Of a DNA stretch of 64,000 nucleotides, positions 1 through 9,822 are shown in pieces. Below the pieces are notes generated by a model. That model was not told the origin of the DNA. It made no database searches and worked only from the letters and a program-made list of their open reading frames with translations. Position numbers and translations under genes: made by a program. Every line of letters starts with the position of its first letter. Within the stretch, counting starts at the first letter, position 1. The DNA is from Geoalkalibacter sp. (lineage in GTDB: Bacteria > Desulfobacterota > Desulfuromonadia > Desulfuromonadales > Geoalkalibacteraceae), in the NCBI RefSeq assembly GCF_030605225.1, contig NZ_JAUWAV010000020.1, positions 1 to 64,000 of the forward strand. The letters run 5' to 3'.

Positions 1-315
1 CCCATGCTGTTCCGGGGACTTGCTCAGGATACCGGTCACGGCGACGGCCGGGGAGCCGTGGGAAAATCCTTTAAAATCGCCGGATATGGATTTCAGGTGA
101 GTTCTAAGGTTCTTCGCTTTTTCTGGGAGGCCAGCCTGTACGGCAAGGATCAGACCTTTGCGGGCAAGGCCCGCAGCGTGGTCAAAGGAGCAGCCATCGG
201 CTTCATGATTGATCGGGTGGCGGACGGCCTGGGTCAGACCCTGGAAGTGAAGGTCACCGGCTGGCAGGATTATTCGGACAGCAGTCATTACGACTGTTTT
301 GATTTTAGCTACTAA
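1..315 (+). CDS. hypothetical protein, probably cut by the window edge
   Basis: The frame is open from the first base, and an ATG at 4 has no visible ribosome binding site because the window starts there. This may therefore be the C-terminal part of a longer protein. The visible 104 codons end in TAA at 313-315 and encode a mixed soluble-looking sequence ending YDCFDFSY. I do not recognise a family. A strong hairpin terminator follows 26 bases downstream, which supports a real rightward gene ending here. The next gene converges from the right. Confidence 0.5.
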   Translation, partial: PMLFRGLAQDTGHGDGRGAVGKSFKIAGYGFQVSSKVLRFFWEASLYGKDQTFAGKARSVVKGAAIGFMIDRVADGLGQTLEVKVTGWQDYSDSSHYDCFDFSY

Positions 316-341
316 CCGACGGAAAGGCAGAAAAGCGATAG

Positions 342-387
342 GGGGACAGGCTGGTTTTCTTGCGAAAACCAGCCTGTCCCCTTTTTT
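342..387 (+). terminator. intrinsic terminator
   Basis: An 18-bp perfect stem (342-359 with 364-381) has a four-base loop and is followed by six T. It ends the rightward gene at the left edge and lies just past the stop of the leftward RND permease gene. Confidence 0.9.
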
Positions 388-391
388 ACAT

Positions 392-3300
392 TCAGGCCGC
401 GGCGGAGTGGTCGCGGGCGATGAGCATGTAGAGCGAGGGGATGACGAACAGGGTGAACAGCGTGCCGATGCCCATGCCGCCGACCAGCACCAGGCCGATG
501 GAGTTGCGCGCGGCCGCCCCCGCTCCGGTGACCAGCACCAGGGGAAAGTGCCCGGCCATGGTCGCCGCGGTGGTCATGAGCACCGGGCGCAGGCGGGTCA
601 GGGCCGCCTCGTGCACCGCCGCGCGCTTGGCGAGGCCTTGCTCCTGCAGGCGATTGGCGAACTCGACGATGAGAATGCCGTTTTTGGCCACCAGACCCAC
701 CAGCGTCACCAGCCCCACCTGGGAATAGATATTGAGGGTGGTGGTCCAGCCGTGGGTCCAGAAGGGCACGCTGGGATCGGGCATCTTGAGGAAGGTGAAC
801 AGCAGGGCGCCGAACATGGCCAGGGGCACCGACCCGGCGAGGATGACGAAGGGATCGCGAAAGCTGTTGAACTGGACCGCCAGCACCAAAAAGATGAGCA
901 GGATGGCGAGACTGAAGGCCGGCAAAAAGCGCCCCTCCTCGGTGCGCAGTTGTCGCGACTCGCCGGTGTAGTCGAGCACGTAGCCCTGGGGCAGGATGGC
1001 GGCGGCCTCGGTTTCGAGAAAACGCAGCGCCTCGTCCAGCGGGCGCACGGCCACGCCGCTGATCTTGACGGCGTTGAGCTGCTGGAAGCGGTTAAGGGAG
1101 CGCGGCACGGTGGTCTCGCGCACCTCGGCCAGGGTACTCAGCGGCACCAGCTGCCCGCCGGGCCCGGTGACGTAGATCTCCCGCAGTTGCTCGGCGGTCA
1201 GCCGGCCGCTCCTCTGGATCTGCGGGATGACCTTGTAGCTGCGCCCGGCGATGTCGAAGCGGTTGACGAAGTCGCCGCCGACCATGGAGGCCAGATCCGC
1301 GCCCACCTGCCGCAGGTTGAGGCCGAGATCGGCGACCTTGTCGCGGTCGATGACGAACTCGGCCTGCGGCTGATCGATCTTGACGTCGATCAGGGGCGGA
1401 AAGGCAAACAGGCCGCTCTGCATGGCCTTCATTTGGATCTGCTCGGCAAACTCCAGGATCTGGGTGGTTTCGGCGGTGGAGGCGAGGATGAATTCCACGG
1501 GGAAATCGCCGCCCCCCGGCAGCGCGGGCGGCGTGACGGGAAACATGCGGATGCCGGGAATCGCCTGAAGCTTGTGCTGTACCTCGGGCAGAATCTCGAA
1601 GATGGTGCGGTCGCGCAGCTCCCAGGGCCGCGTCACCATGCCGCCGAAGCCGAAGGTCGGAAAGGTGATCTGGAAGGTGAACTCGGTCTCCGGCACGCTG
1701 AAAAAGACCCGATTGACCTCGGCCGCGTAGAGGCTGGTCTGGTCGAGGGTTGCGTTGGCCGCGGCGTCGAGGATGCCGAAGATCACCCCCTGATCCTCCG
1801 TCGGCGCCAGCTCCTTGGGCGACATGAGGAACATGGGAATGGTGAGCAGGCAGATGCCCACCCACAGCAGATACACCGCCGGGCGGGCATGGAGGGAGGC
1901 GTCGAGGCGCCGCCCGTAGGCCGCCCGCAGGCGCCCGAAATCGCGTGCGACGCGCGCCGCCAGTCCACGCTTTTCCACCTCGGCCTTGAGCAGGCGCGAC
2001 GACATCATGGGCGAGAGGGTCAGGGCGACGATCCCGGAAATGATCACCGCTCCGGCCAGGGTAAAGGCAAATTCGCGAAACAGCGTGCCGGTGAGCCCGC
2101 CCTGCAGGCCGATGGGCGCATAGACCGCCGCCAGGGTCAGCGTCATCGCAATGATCGGCCCGACCAGCTCGCGGGCACCGAGAATCGCGGCATCGAGAGG
2201 CGTCTGCCCCTCGCTGAGATGGCGCTGGACGTTTTCCACGACGACGATGGCATCGTCCACCACCAGCCCGACGGACAGCACGACGGCCAGCAGGGTGAGC
2301 AGGTTGAGACTGAAGCCGAACACCTGCATGAGGAACACCGCGCCGATGAGCGACAGGGGGATGGCCATCACCGGCACCAGGGCCGAGCGCAGCGAGCCGA
2401 GAAACAAAAAGATGACGACAATCACGATAAGCAGGGTTTCGCCCAGGGTTTTAAGCACCTCGCGGATGGCGTTGTCGATGTACTCCGTCGCGTCGTAGGC
2501 GACCCGCGCTTCCATGCCGCCGGGCAACTCGCTCTGCAGGGCCGCCATCTCGGCATGAACCCGCCCGATCACATCCAGCGAGTTGGCGTTGGGCAGGGGC
2601 CAGATGCCCATGAACACCGCCGCTTTTCCGGAAAACCGCACCTCCGTGTCGTAATCCTCGGCGCCCAGCACCACATCGGCGATATCCTCCAGGCGAATCA
2701 CCGCGCCGTCTTCCTGGCGCACCACCAGGCGCTGGAATTCCGCTACGCTCCTGAGGTCGGTATCGGCGGTGAGATTGACCTGGATCAGCGATCCGCGGGT
2801 CTGCCCGACGGCGGCGAGAAAGTTGTTGGCCGCCAGGGCCTGGCGCACCTGCGCCGGACTGAGGTTGTAGGCGGCCATGCGCTCGGGTTTGAGCCAGATG
2901 CGCATGGCGAAGGTGCGCGCCCCGAGAATTTCGGCGCGCTGCACGCCCTCGATGGCCGACAGGCGCGGCTGCACGACGCGCACCAGGTAATCCGTGATCT
3001 CGTTCTGCGCGAGCAGATCCGAGGTGAAGCTCAGATAGGCCGAGGCGAACTGGCTTTCCGCCGATTCGATATTGATTACCGGCACCTCGGCCTCCGGCGG
3101 CAGGTCGCGGCGCACCTGGTCGACCTTGGAGCTGATCTCGGCCAGGGCCTTGGTCGCGTCGTAGTTGAGCTTGAGGCGGGCGTTGATGGTCGAGCGTCCC
3201 TGGGTACTCTCGGACTGGATGTAATCGATGCCGTCGGCGGCGGCGATCACCCGCTCCAGGGGCGAGGTGATGAACCCGCGCACCAGTTCGGCATTGGCGC

Positions 3301-3463
3301 CCACATAGACGGTGGTGACCGTCACCACCGCGCTTTCGCTGCGCGGGTACTGACGCACGTTGACCGAGCGGATGGCCTGCAGACCGGCGATGAGGATCAG
3401 AAAGGTGACCACTAGGGCGAGCACGGGGCGACGGATGAAGAGGTCGGTGAATTTCATCCTCAC
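392..3463 (-). CDS. RND efflux pump inner-membrane permease (HAE1/AcrB type)
   Basis: This 1023-residue protein has the full length and layout of a hydrophobe/amphiphile RND permease: an N-terminal membrane helix after FTDLFIRRPVLALVV, a large periplasmic loop, a helix block, a second loop and a C-terminal helix block. The proton-relay Asp pair is visible in VGLVVDDAIVVVEN near residue 400, and the partner Lys in LVGLVAKNGILIVEFAN near the C-terminus. The likely role is proton-driven export of drugs or other amphiphiles with the adaptor encoded just upstream. The start is GTG at 3463, overlapping the adaptor stop by 4 bases, which implies translational coupling; an ATG two codons later is possible. 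No outer-membrane TolC-type gene is adjacent. Substrate cannot be read from the sequence. Confidence 0.93.
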   Translation of the reverse strand: MRMKFTDLFIRRPVLALVVTFLILIAGLQAIRSVNVRQYPRSESAVVTVTTVYVGANAELVRGFITSPLERVIAAADGIDYIQSESTQGRSTINARLKLNYDATKALAEISSKVDQVRRDLPPEAEVPVINIESAESQFASAYLSFTSDLLAQNEITDYLVRVVQPRLSAIEGVQRAEILGARTFAMRIWLKPERMAAYNLSPAQVRQALAANNFLAAVGQTRGSLIQVNLTADTDLRSVAEFQRLVVRQEDGAVIRLEDIADVVLGAEDYDTEVRFSGKAAVFMGIWPLPNANSLDVIGRVHAEMAALQSELPGGMEARVAYDATEYIDNAIREVLKTLGETLLIVIVVIFLFLGSLRSALVPVMAIPLSLIGAVFLMQVFGFSLNLLTLLAVVLSVGLVVDDAIVVVENVQRHLSEGQTPLDAAILGARELVGPIIAMTLTLAAVYAPIGLQGGLTGTLFREFAFTLAGAVIISGIVALTLSPMMSSRLLKAEVEKRGLAARVARDFGRLRAAYGRRLDASLHARPAVYLLWVGICLLTIPMFLMSPKELAPTEDQGVIFGILDAAANATLDQTSLYAAEVNRVFFSVPETEFTFQITFPTFGFGGMVTRPWELRDRTIFEILPEVQHKLQAIPGIRMFPVTPPALPGGGDFPVEFILASTAETTQILEFAEQIQMKAMQSGLFAFPPLIDVKIDQPQAEFVIDRDKVADLGLNLRQVGADLASMVGGDFVNRFDIAGRSYKVIPQIQRSGRLTAEQLREIYVTGPGGQLVPLSTLAEVRETTVPRSLNRFQQLNAVKISGVAVRPLDEALRFLETEAAAILPQGYVLDYTGESRQLRTEEGRFLPAFSLAILLIFLVLAVQFNSFRDPFVILAGSVPLAMFGALLFTFLKMPDPSVPFWTHGWTTTLNIYSQVGLVTLVGLVAKNGILIVEFANRLQEQGLAKRAAVHEAALTRLRPVLMTTAATMAGHFPLVLVTGAGAAARNSIGLVLVGGMGIGTLFTLFVIPSLYMLIARDHSAAA

Positions 3464-4596
3464 TCATTCCCCGGGTTGGGTTGCAGACGGAATTCGGGAG
3501 CCAGGCGATTGTCCACCACCACCTCCTGGCCGTTGCGCAGCTTGAAGACGCCGGTGCTCACCAGGGTGGCCCCCTCCTCAAGCCCTTCGCTGACCGCGAC
3601 AAAGTCGCCGCGCTGCTCGCCGAGGCGCACCACCTGCTGGCGCAGGATCCGGCCGACCGGGGCGCCGCTTGCGTCGCGTTTTTCCTCCACGACGAAAACG
3701 CTGTTGCCGTAGGGAGCATAGAGCACGGCGGTCGCCGGGATCGCCAGCACCGGCTCCTGCTCGGGGAGAATCACCCGCACCTGGACGAACATGCCGGGAC
3801 GCAGCCGCTCCTCGCGGTTCTCCAGGGTCGCCTGCACCCGCAGATTGCGCGTCGCCGCATCGACCTCGGGATTGAGCGCCGTGACGCGCCCTTCCTGCTC
3901 CGCTCCGCCGGCGGGGTCGTCGCCGCGCACCCGCACCGGCAACCCCGGGCGAATCAGACCGGCGAACTGCTGCGGCAGCAGAAAATCGACGTGGATCGGG
4001 TCAAGGGACTGCAGCGAGACGATGGCCTCGCCTTCCCTGAGAATCTGCCCCAGGTTGACCAGGCGAATCCCCAATCGGCCGGCAAAGGGCGCGCGGATGG
4101 TTTTCTTGTCGATGGTGCTGCGGATCGCCTCGACTTCGGCCAGGGCCTGCCGGGACTCGGCCACGACGGCATCGTGCTCCGCCGGGGAAATCACCCGCTC
4201 CGCCAGCAGCCGCTCGGACCGCGCGAGATTGCTTTTCGCCAGGTCGGCCCGCGCCTGGGCGCCCGGCAGCAGGGCCTTTTCCGAGGAGGTGTCCTGCTCC
4301 AGCAGCAGGTCGCCGGCCCGCGCCGCCGTCCCCGCCTCGAAGGCAATGCGCGCGACCTTGCCCGGCAGCTCCGCCGCCACGGTGACGCCCTGGACGGCAC
4401 GCAGCGAGCCGGTCGCGGTCAGGATCGATTCCCAGGACTGGCGCTCGGCCACGAACACACTGACGGTTTCAGGAGGGGGAACGAACTGGGCGCCGGCCTC
4501 GATCATCCGGCGAATCTGCAAAAACTTGATGCCGCCGATGACCAATGCCACCGCCAGCAGGAGAAGGCCCGCAAACAGAAATGGTTTTATCTTCAT
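3460..4596 (-). CDS. RND efflux periplasmic adaptor (membrane fusion protein)
   Basis: This HlyD/AcrA-type adaptor of 378 residues begins with a single N-terminal membrane helix (MKIKPFLFAGLLLLAVALV). A split lipoyl-like domain follows, with an alpha-hairpin around KSNLARSERLLAERVISPAEHDAVVAE (quoted in part) and then beta-barrel segments ending in VVDNRLAPEF. It would bridge the permease to an outer-membrane channel. The start was set at the ATG at 4596, because upstream codons in the same frame do not look protein-like and the signal anchor begins here. An AAGG lies a few bases upstream. The stop overlaps the permease start by 4 bases. The 268 bases between this start and the next gene hold nothing I recognise. 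Confidence 0.9.
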   Translation of the reverse strand: MKIKPFLFAGLLLLAVALVIGGIKFLQIRRMIEAGAQFVPPPETVSVFVAERQSWESILTATGSLRAVQGVTVAAELPGKVARIAFEAGTAARAGDLLLEQDTSSEKALLPGAQARADLAKSNLARSERLLAERVISPAEHDAVVAESRQALAEVEAIRSTIDKKTIRAPFAGRLGIRLVNLGQILREGEAIVSLQSLDPIHVDFLLPQQFAGLIRPGLPVRVRGDDPAGGAEQEGRVTALNPEVDAATRNLRVQATLENREERLRPGMFVQVRVILPEQEPVLAIPATAVLYAPYGNSVFVVEEKRDASGAPVGRILRQQVVRLGEQRGDFVAVSEGLEEGATLVSTGVFKLRNGQEVVVDNRLAPEFRLQPNPGNE

Positions 4597-4864
4597 TGCC
4601 TTGCACCGGCAGGGGCCGGACCCCAAAGGGCGCCGCAACAGGCGAGGCCACAATGCCCAATTAAAAACCCTCGCCCCCGGCCTGTCAAATGACATTCTTC
4701 CGACGCCCTCTTGGCGAGAGCAGCGTCGTGATTTCCAAATCTACACCTGATCCCGATGGCTCCAGAAGAGGACGGGAAAAGACCCGTTCAAAGACCTCGC
4801 CGGCAACCCGGGAACCTCGGCGTGGAATTTAGAGGCGCGAGGCACGATATTTCCCGAGGGATTT

Positions 4865-5629
4865 TCAGCCTTTCTTCTCGCGATGCACCGCCAGATGTCC
4901 CCAGGCCTGATCCACGGACATCACTTCCAGGCTGTTGATGTTGACGTGGGGCGGCTGATCCGCCACCCAGAGGATGATCTGCGCCAGATCCTCGGCGCTC
5001 AGGGGATGCGTATCGGCATAGACCTGATCGGCACGCTCGGCGGCGCCCTTGAAGCGCACCAGGGAGAATTCGGTTTCGGCCATCCCCGGCGCCACGCAAC
5101 TGGCGCGCACCCCGGTGCCGAGCAGATCGGCGCGCAGGTTGCGGGTGAACTGGGCGACGAAGGCCTTGCTGCCGCCGTAGACGTTGCCTCCGGGATAGGG
5201 CCAGTCGCCGGCGGTGGAGCCGATGTTGATGACGTGCCCGCGCCGCCGCGCCACCATGCCCGGCAGCAGCAGGCGCGTGCAGTACATCAGGCCCTTGATG
5301 TTGGTGTCGACCATGGTCTCCCAGTCATCGAGATCGGTGCGGTAGGCAGGCTCAAGGCCCAGGGCGAGACCGGCGTTGTTGACCAGGACGTCGACCTCGG
5401 CAAAGGGCGCGGGCAGGCTCGTGAGAGCCCGTTCCACGGCGGCGCGGTCGCGCACGTCGAGGACCAGGCTGTGGATCGGAACCTGGCCCGCCAGCTCATC
5501 GACCAGCGCTTGAAGCCGCCCGGCGCGGCGCGCGGCAAGAATCAGACGGTCGCCCCGCGCGGCGAAGGCGCGGGCGCAGGCGGCGCCAAAGCCCGCCGAG
5601 GCGCCGGTGATCAAAACGGTTCTGGCCAT
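4865..5629 (-). CDS. ydfG: short-chain dehydrogenase, YdfG type
   Basis: This 254-residue classical SDR is very similar along its length to E. coli YdfG, an NADP-dependent 3-hydroxy acid (serine / malonic semialdehyde) dehydrogenase. Visible motifs are the cofactor loop TGASAGFG near residue 8, NNAGLALG near 90, the catalytic Ser in INIGSTAGDWPY, and YGGSK with the catalytic Tyr and Lys near 155. The C-terminal HVNINSLEVM segment is also typical of YdfG. The start ATG at 5629 has a strong AGGAGG eight bases upstream. It is the last gene of a leftward group with the DUF2064 gene 20 bases upstream. The exact substrate is inferred from family similarity only. Confidence 0.85.
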   Translation of the reverse strand: MARTVLITGASAGFGAACARAFAARGDRLILAARRAGRLQALVDELAGQVPIHSLVLDVRDRAAVERALTSLPAPFAEVDVLVNNAGLALGLEPAYRTDLDDWETMVDTNIKGLMYCTRLLLPGMVARRRGHVINIGSTAGDWPYPGGNVYGGSKAFVAQFTRNLRADLLGTGVRASCVAPGMAETEFSLVRFKGAAERADQVYADTHPLSAEDLAQIILWVADQPPHVNINSLEVMSVDQAWGHLAVHREKKG

Positions 5630-5649
5630 GGGATCAACCTCCTGTGCAA

Positions 5650-6342
5650 TCAGAGATAGCGGGCAAGATGGCTTTGCGCATAGCGCGCGGTGAGACTTTG
5701 CGCAGAGCGGCGCACCAATCGGCGCAAAGCGCCGAGATCATCGAGATCCTCCCAGGGGGCGAGCTCGCCCAGGGCGATTCCTAACTCTTGCGCGCGCCGG
5801 CGGGTTTCGCACAAAACCCGCGGCGTGCTCCAGGGGATGTCGGCGAACAGCCGCGGGTGGTGGCGGCTTTCGCCGATCAGCACATAGCCGCCGTCGGCGG
5901 CGGGCGCGAGCACAGCCTCCTGCTCCGCCAGGGCGTCAAACGCCGCCTGCACCAGGTCCAAGGGCAGATCGGGACTGTCGCTGCCGATCAGCACCACGGC
6001 GCGAGCGCCGGCGCCAAGCAGGCCCTGGAGGGCGGCCGCCAGGCGCGCGCCGAGATCCGCGCCCTGTTGCGCGCGCAAGGGCAAATCGGGAAAGACGCCT
6101 TCAAAATAGCCGCGCGCCCCGGTATGGAAGAGAACCGTGCGCCAGGCTCCGGCGCGCAGCCGCCCGACGGTTTCCTCAAGGCTGCGCGCATAGAGGGCGG
6201 CCGCCTCCTCGGCAAGCAGCGGCGGACAGAGTCGCGTCTTGACCCGTCCGGGGACGGGTTCCTTGGCGAATATCCCCAGGACTCTATCCCCATGGAATTC
6301 CGGCCCTGCGGGGTTGTTCACACCTTCCACAGACTTATCCAC
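5650..6342 (-). CDS. DUF2064 / TIGR04282 family glycosyltransferase-like protein
   Basis: This protein of about 230 residues belongs to the DUF2064 family, which has a nucleotide-sugar transferase (GT-A) fold related to CofC. The conserved start FAKEPVPGRVKTRLCPPL, the GSDSPDLP metal-binding segment and the ADGGYVLIG segment are all present. Its substrate is unknown in most bacteria. The reading frame opens with GTG at 6342, but the family normally starts only a few residues before LGIFAKEPVPG. The first 20 residues (MDKSVEGVNNPAGPEFHGDR) are therefore doubtful, and in-frame GTG codons at residues 5 and 8 are alternatives. The doubtful start overlaps a perfect DnaA box. It lies 9 bases after folE2 in the same operon. 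Confidence 0.8.
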   Translation of the reverse strand: MDKSVEGVNNPAGPEFHGDRVLGIFAKEPVPGRVKTRLCPPLLAEEAAALYARSLEETVGRLRAGAWRTVLFHTGARGYFEGVFPDLPLRAQQGADLGARLAAALQGLLGAGARAVVLIGSDSPDLPLDLVQAAFDALAEQEAVLAPAADGGYVLIGESRHHPRLFADIPWSTPRVLCETRRRAQELGIALGELAPWEDLDDLGALRRLVRRSAQSLTARYAQSHLARYL

Positions 6343-6343
6343 A
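6335..6343. promoter_or_regulatory. DnaA-box match at the start of the DUF2064 gene
   Basis: The sequence TTATCCACA at 6335-6343 matches the canonical DnaA box at all nine positions. A weaker TTCCACA sits ten bases to the left at 6325-6331. The box coincides with the GTG start codon of the neighbouring gene. Binding has not been shown; a chance match is possible but a similar pair occurs at nth. Confidence 0.45.
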
Positions 6344-6351
6344 GGCGGGGG

Positions 6352-7122
6352 CTAAAGCGAGCTGCTTTCCACCAGGGCGTAAGCCGAGTGGTTGTGGATC
6401 GATTCAAAGTTCTCGCATTCCACCTGAAACCAGGTGATCTCGGGCACGCCAGCGAGCTTCTCGGTGACGGCGCGCACGATGTCCTCGACGAACATGGGGT
6501 TGTCGTAGGCCTGCTCGGTCACCGCCTTTTCGTCCTCGCGCTTGAGCAAGGCATAAACCGGGGCGCTGGCGCAGCCTTCGAGCCAGCTGACCAGATCCTC
6601 GATCCACACATGGCCGCGATAGCGGATCTGCACGCTGAGCAGGCTGCGCTGGTTGTGCGCGCCGCGCGCGCTGATCTCGCGCGAGCAGGGACACAGGGAG
6701 GTCACCGGCACGCTCACCCCGAGGATGAAATCCTGCTCCTCGCCGAGAATGCCGATCATGCGGCACTGGTATTCCATGAGGCTGCGCGCCCCGGAGACGG
6801 GCGCCGCCTTTTCGATGAAATAGGGAAAATCCAGTTCCAGGTGGGCGCGGCTTGCTTCCAGGCGCTGCTTCATCTCGCGCAGGATGGAGTCGAGGCTCTC
6901 GATGCTGATCTCGCCGTGATAGAGGTTGAGCACCTCGATGAAGCGGCTCATGTGGGTGCCCTTGAAGTGATGGGGCAGGTCGACGTACATATTGACCCGC
7001 GCCACCGTATGCTGGCGCGCCTTGCTCTTATCCAAAACCACGATGGGGTAGCGGATGTTCTTCACTCCCACCTTGTCGATGGGGATGTTGCGGGTATCAG
7101 GAGTTTTCTGCACGTCGCGCAT
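6352..7122 (-). CDS. folE2: GTP cyclohydrolase FolE2 (type IB)
   Basis: This 256-residue protein matches GTP cyclohydrolase IB over its full length, including IDKVGVKNIRYPI near the N-terminus, LDFPYFIEKAAPVSGARSLM in the middle, and VTSLCPCSREISARGAHNQR with the metal-site Cys and the SREIS..GAHNQR signature. It converts GTP to dihydroneopterin triphosphate, the first step toward folate and queuosine. Type IB enzymes work with several divalent metals and are often used when zinc is scarce. Here the gene sits 18 bases downstream of queC, which points to preQ0/queuosine supply. No FolE type IA gene is in the window. Confidence 0.93.
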   Translation of the reverse strand: MRDVQKTPDTRNIPIDKVGVKNIRYPIVVLDKSKARQHTVARVNMYVDLPHHFKGTHMSRFIEVLNLYHGEISIESLDSILREMKQRLEASRAHLELDFPYFIEKAAPVSGARSLMEYQCRMIGILGEEQDFILGVSVPVTSLCPCSREISARGAHNQRSLLSVQIRYRGHVWIEDLVSWLEGCASAPVYALLKREDEKAVTEQAYDNPMFVEDIVRAVTEKLAGVPEITWFQVECENFESIHNHSAYALVESSSL

Positions 7123-7140
7123 GGGGAATGCTCTCTCTAT

Positions 7141-7815
7141 TCAGGCGTAGGGCAGCGGATCAATGACGCCCGCCTCGGCAAAACCCTTGAGGCGCAGACG
7201 GCAGGAGTCGCAGCGCCCGCAGGCCAGGCCCGCGGGCGTGGGATCGTAGCAGGAATGGGTCAGGGCGTAGTCGACGCCCAGGGCCAGGCCGCGCTCGATG
7301 ATCTGCGCCTTGCTGAGATGGATGAGGGGGGTGTGGATGCGGTAGCGCCCCTGCCCTTCCACCGCCGCGCGGGTGGCGAGGTTGGCCAGCTGCTCGAAGG
7401 CGGCGATGTACTCGGGGCGACAGTCGGGATAGCCCGAATAATCAAGCGCATTGACGCCGATGTAGATGTCGAAGGCGCCCAGCACTTCGGCCCAGCCCAG
7501 GGCGAAGGAGAGAAAGACCGTGTTGCGCGCCGGCACGTAGGTGACGGGGATCGCGCCCTCCTCCACCCCCTCCTTGGGCACCTCCAATTCACCGGTCAGG
7601 GCGCTGCCGCCGATGCGGCGCATGTCCACCTCGACGATGAGATGCTCTGCGGCGCCGATGCGCGGCGCGTAGGCGCGCGCCTTGTCGAGTTCCACGGCGT
7701 GGCGCTGGCCGTAGGCAAAAGACAGCGCAAAGGGGGCAAAGCCTTCGCTGCGCGCCCAGGCCAGGCAGGTGGTGGAATCAAGACCGCCGCTGTAGAGAAT
7801 TACCGCTTTTTTCAT
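7141..7815 (-). CDS. queC: 7-cyano-7-deazaguanine synthase
   Basis: This 224-residue QueC is an ATP-pyrophosphatase-type enzyme that turns 7-carboxy-7-deazaguanine into preQ0 on the route to queuosine. The PP-loop [12 protein letters not shown] lies at residues 9-20. A zinc site near the C-terminus is formed by the cysteines in [20 protein letters not shown]. It starts 1 base after the pyk stop and is followed closely by folE2, so pyk, queC and folE2 are probably co-transcribed. QueD and QueE are not in the window. Confidence 0.95.
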   Translation of the reverse strand: MKKAVILYSGGLDSTTCLAWARSEGFAPFALSFAYGQRHAVELDKARAYAPRIGAAEHLIVEVDMRRIGGSALTGELEVPKEGVEEGAIPVTYVPARNTVFLSFALGWAEVLGAFDIYIGVNALDYSGYPDCRPEYIAAFEQLANLATRAAVEGQGRYRIHTPLIHLSKAQIIERGLALGVDYALTHSCYDPTPAGLACGRCDSCRLRLKGFAEAGVIDPLPYA

Positions 7816-7816
7816 G

Positions 7817-9265
<1,449 letters not shown>

Positions 9266-9286
9266 AGGCGAAATCTCCCGATTCAT

Positions 9287-9328
9287 GAAAAAAACAAAAA
9301 GACCCTCGTCCCGGCGGGAAAAGGGTCT
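9287..9328 (-). terminator. intrinsic terminator between the haem lipoprotein gene and pyk
   Basis: On the minus strand, AGACCC and GGGTCT (9300-9305 and 9323-9328) enclose a second short CCC/GGG stem. A T-rich run interrupted by G and C follows (9287-9299). It ends only 22 bases before the chosen pyk start. Confidence 0.75.
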
Positions 9329-9361
9329 CCGATGCCGGCGGGCGCGTCTTCTCGCCGACCG

Positions 9362-9682
9362 TCAATGATGATAGCGCCCCTGGTACTGGGTGTGGGCGCG
9401 ATCCGGCCCCTTGTGGCAGCGAAAGCAGCGCTGCTCGGTGATTTTCTGCTGCTCCAGGGTCGAGGGTTCGGGGGGCAGCACCGAGGTGGGCTGCTGCCAG
9501 GCGGGCACGCCGCTTTCATCGCTGAGGCTGACCGGCGCCAGGGTGACGCTCCAGTCGTGGCTGATGGGCAACTGATGGCACTGATCGCAGCCGCCCGGCG
9601 GCGGAATCGCCTTCCACGAGCCGACCATGGCGCAGCCCAGCAGGCTTGCGCCCAGGGCCAAAAACAGCAGAAATCCCTTCAT
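9362..9682 (-). CDS. small dihaem c-type cytochrome lipoprotein
   Basis: The 106-residue product begins MKGFLLFLALGASLLGC, a lipoprotein signal with the lipobox Cys near residue 17. Two haem c attachment motifs follow, CDQCH and CFRCH, and the protein ends in a His-rich tail (YQGRYHH). It is probably a membrane-anchored periplasmic electron carrier. The ATG at 9682 was chosen because the signal peptide begins there and an AAGGG precedes it. No specific partner is encoded nearby, and I cannot assign a named family. An intrinsic terminator follows the gene. Confidence 0.82.
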   Translation of the reverse strand: MKGFLLFLALGASLLGCAMVGSWKAIPPPGGCDQCHQLPISHDWSVTLAPVSLSDESGVPAWQQPTSVLPPEPSTLEQQKITEQRCFRCHKGPDRAHTQYQGRYHH

Positions 9683-9754
9683 GATGCGCCCTTTCCTTGA
9701 AAAAACCGGTGACATCATAACACAGGGATCGACGATGGCAAACGGCAAAACCGG

Positions 9755-9783
9755 TTGCCCCCCACAGTCCCTCGTGCTAGCAT
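9755..9783 (+). promoter_or_regulatory. candidate sigma-70 promoter for the PBP1A gene
   Basis: TTGCCC (9755-9760) and TAGCAT (9778-9783) are 17 bases apart, and a TGC precedes the -10 element (extended -10). The PBP1A ATG lies 40 bases downstream. Confidence 0.4.
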
Positions 9784-9822
9784 GCATCTTTTCAAACCCT
9801 TGGAAAAAGGTTGGTTTTTTGT

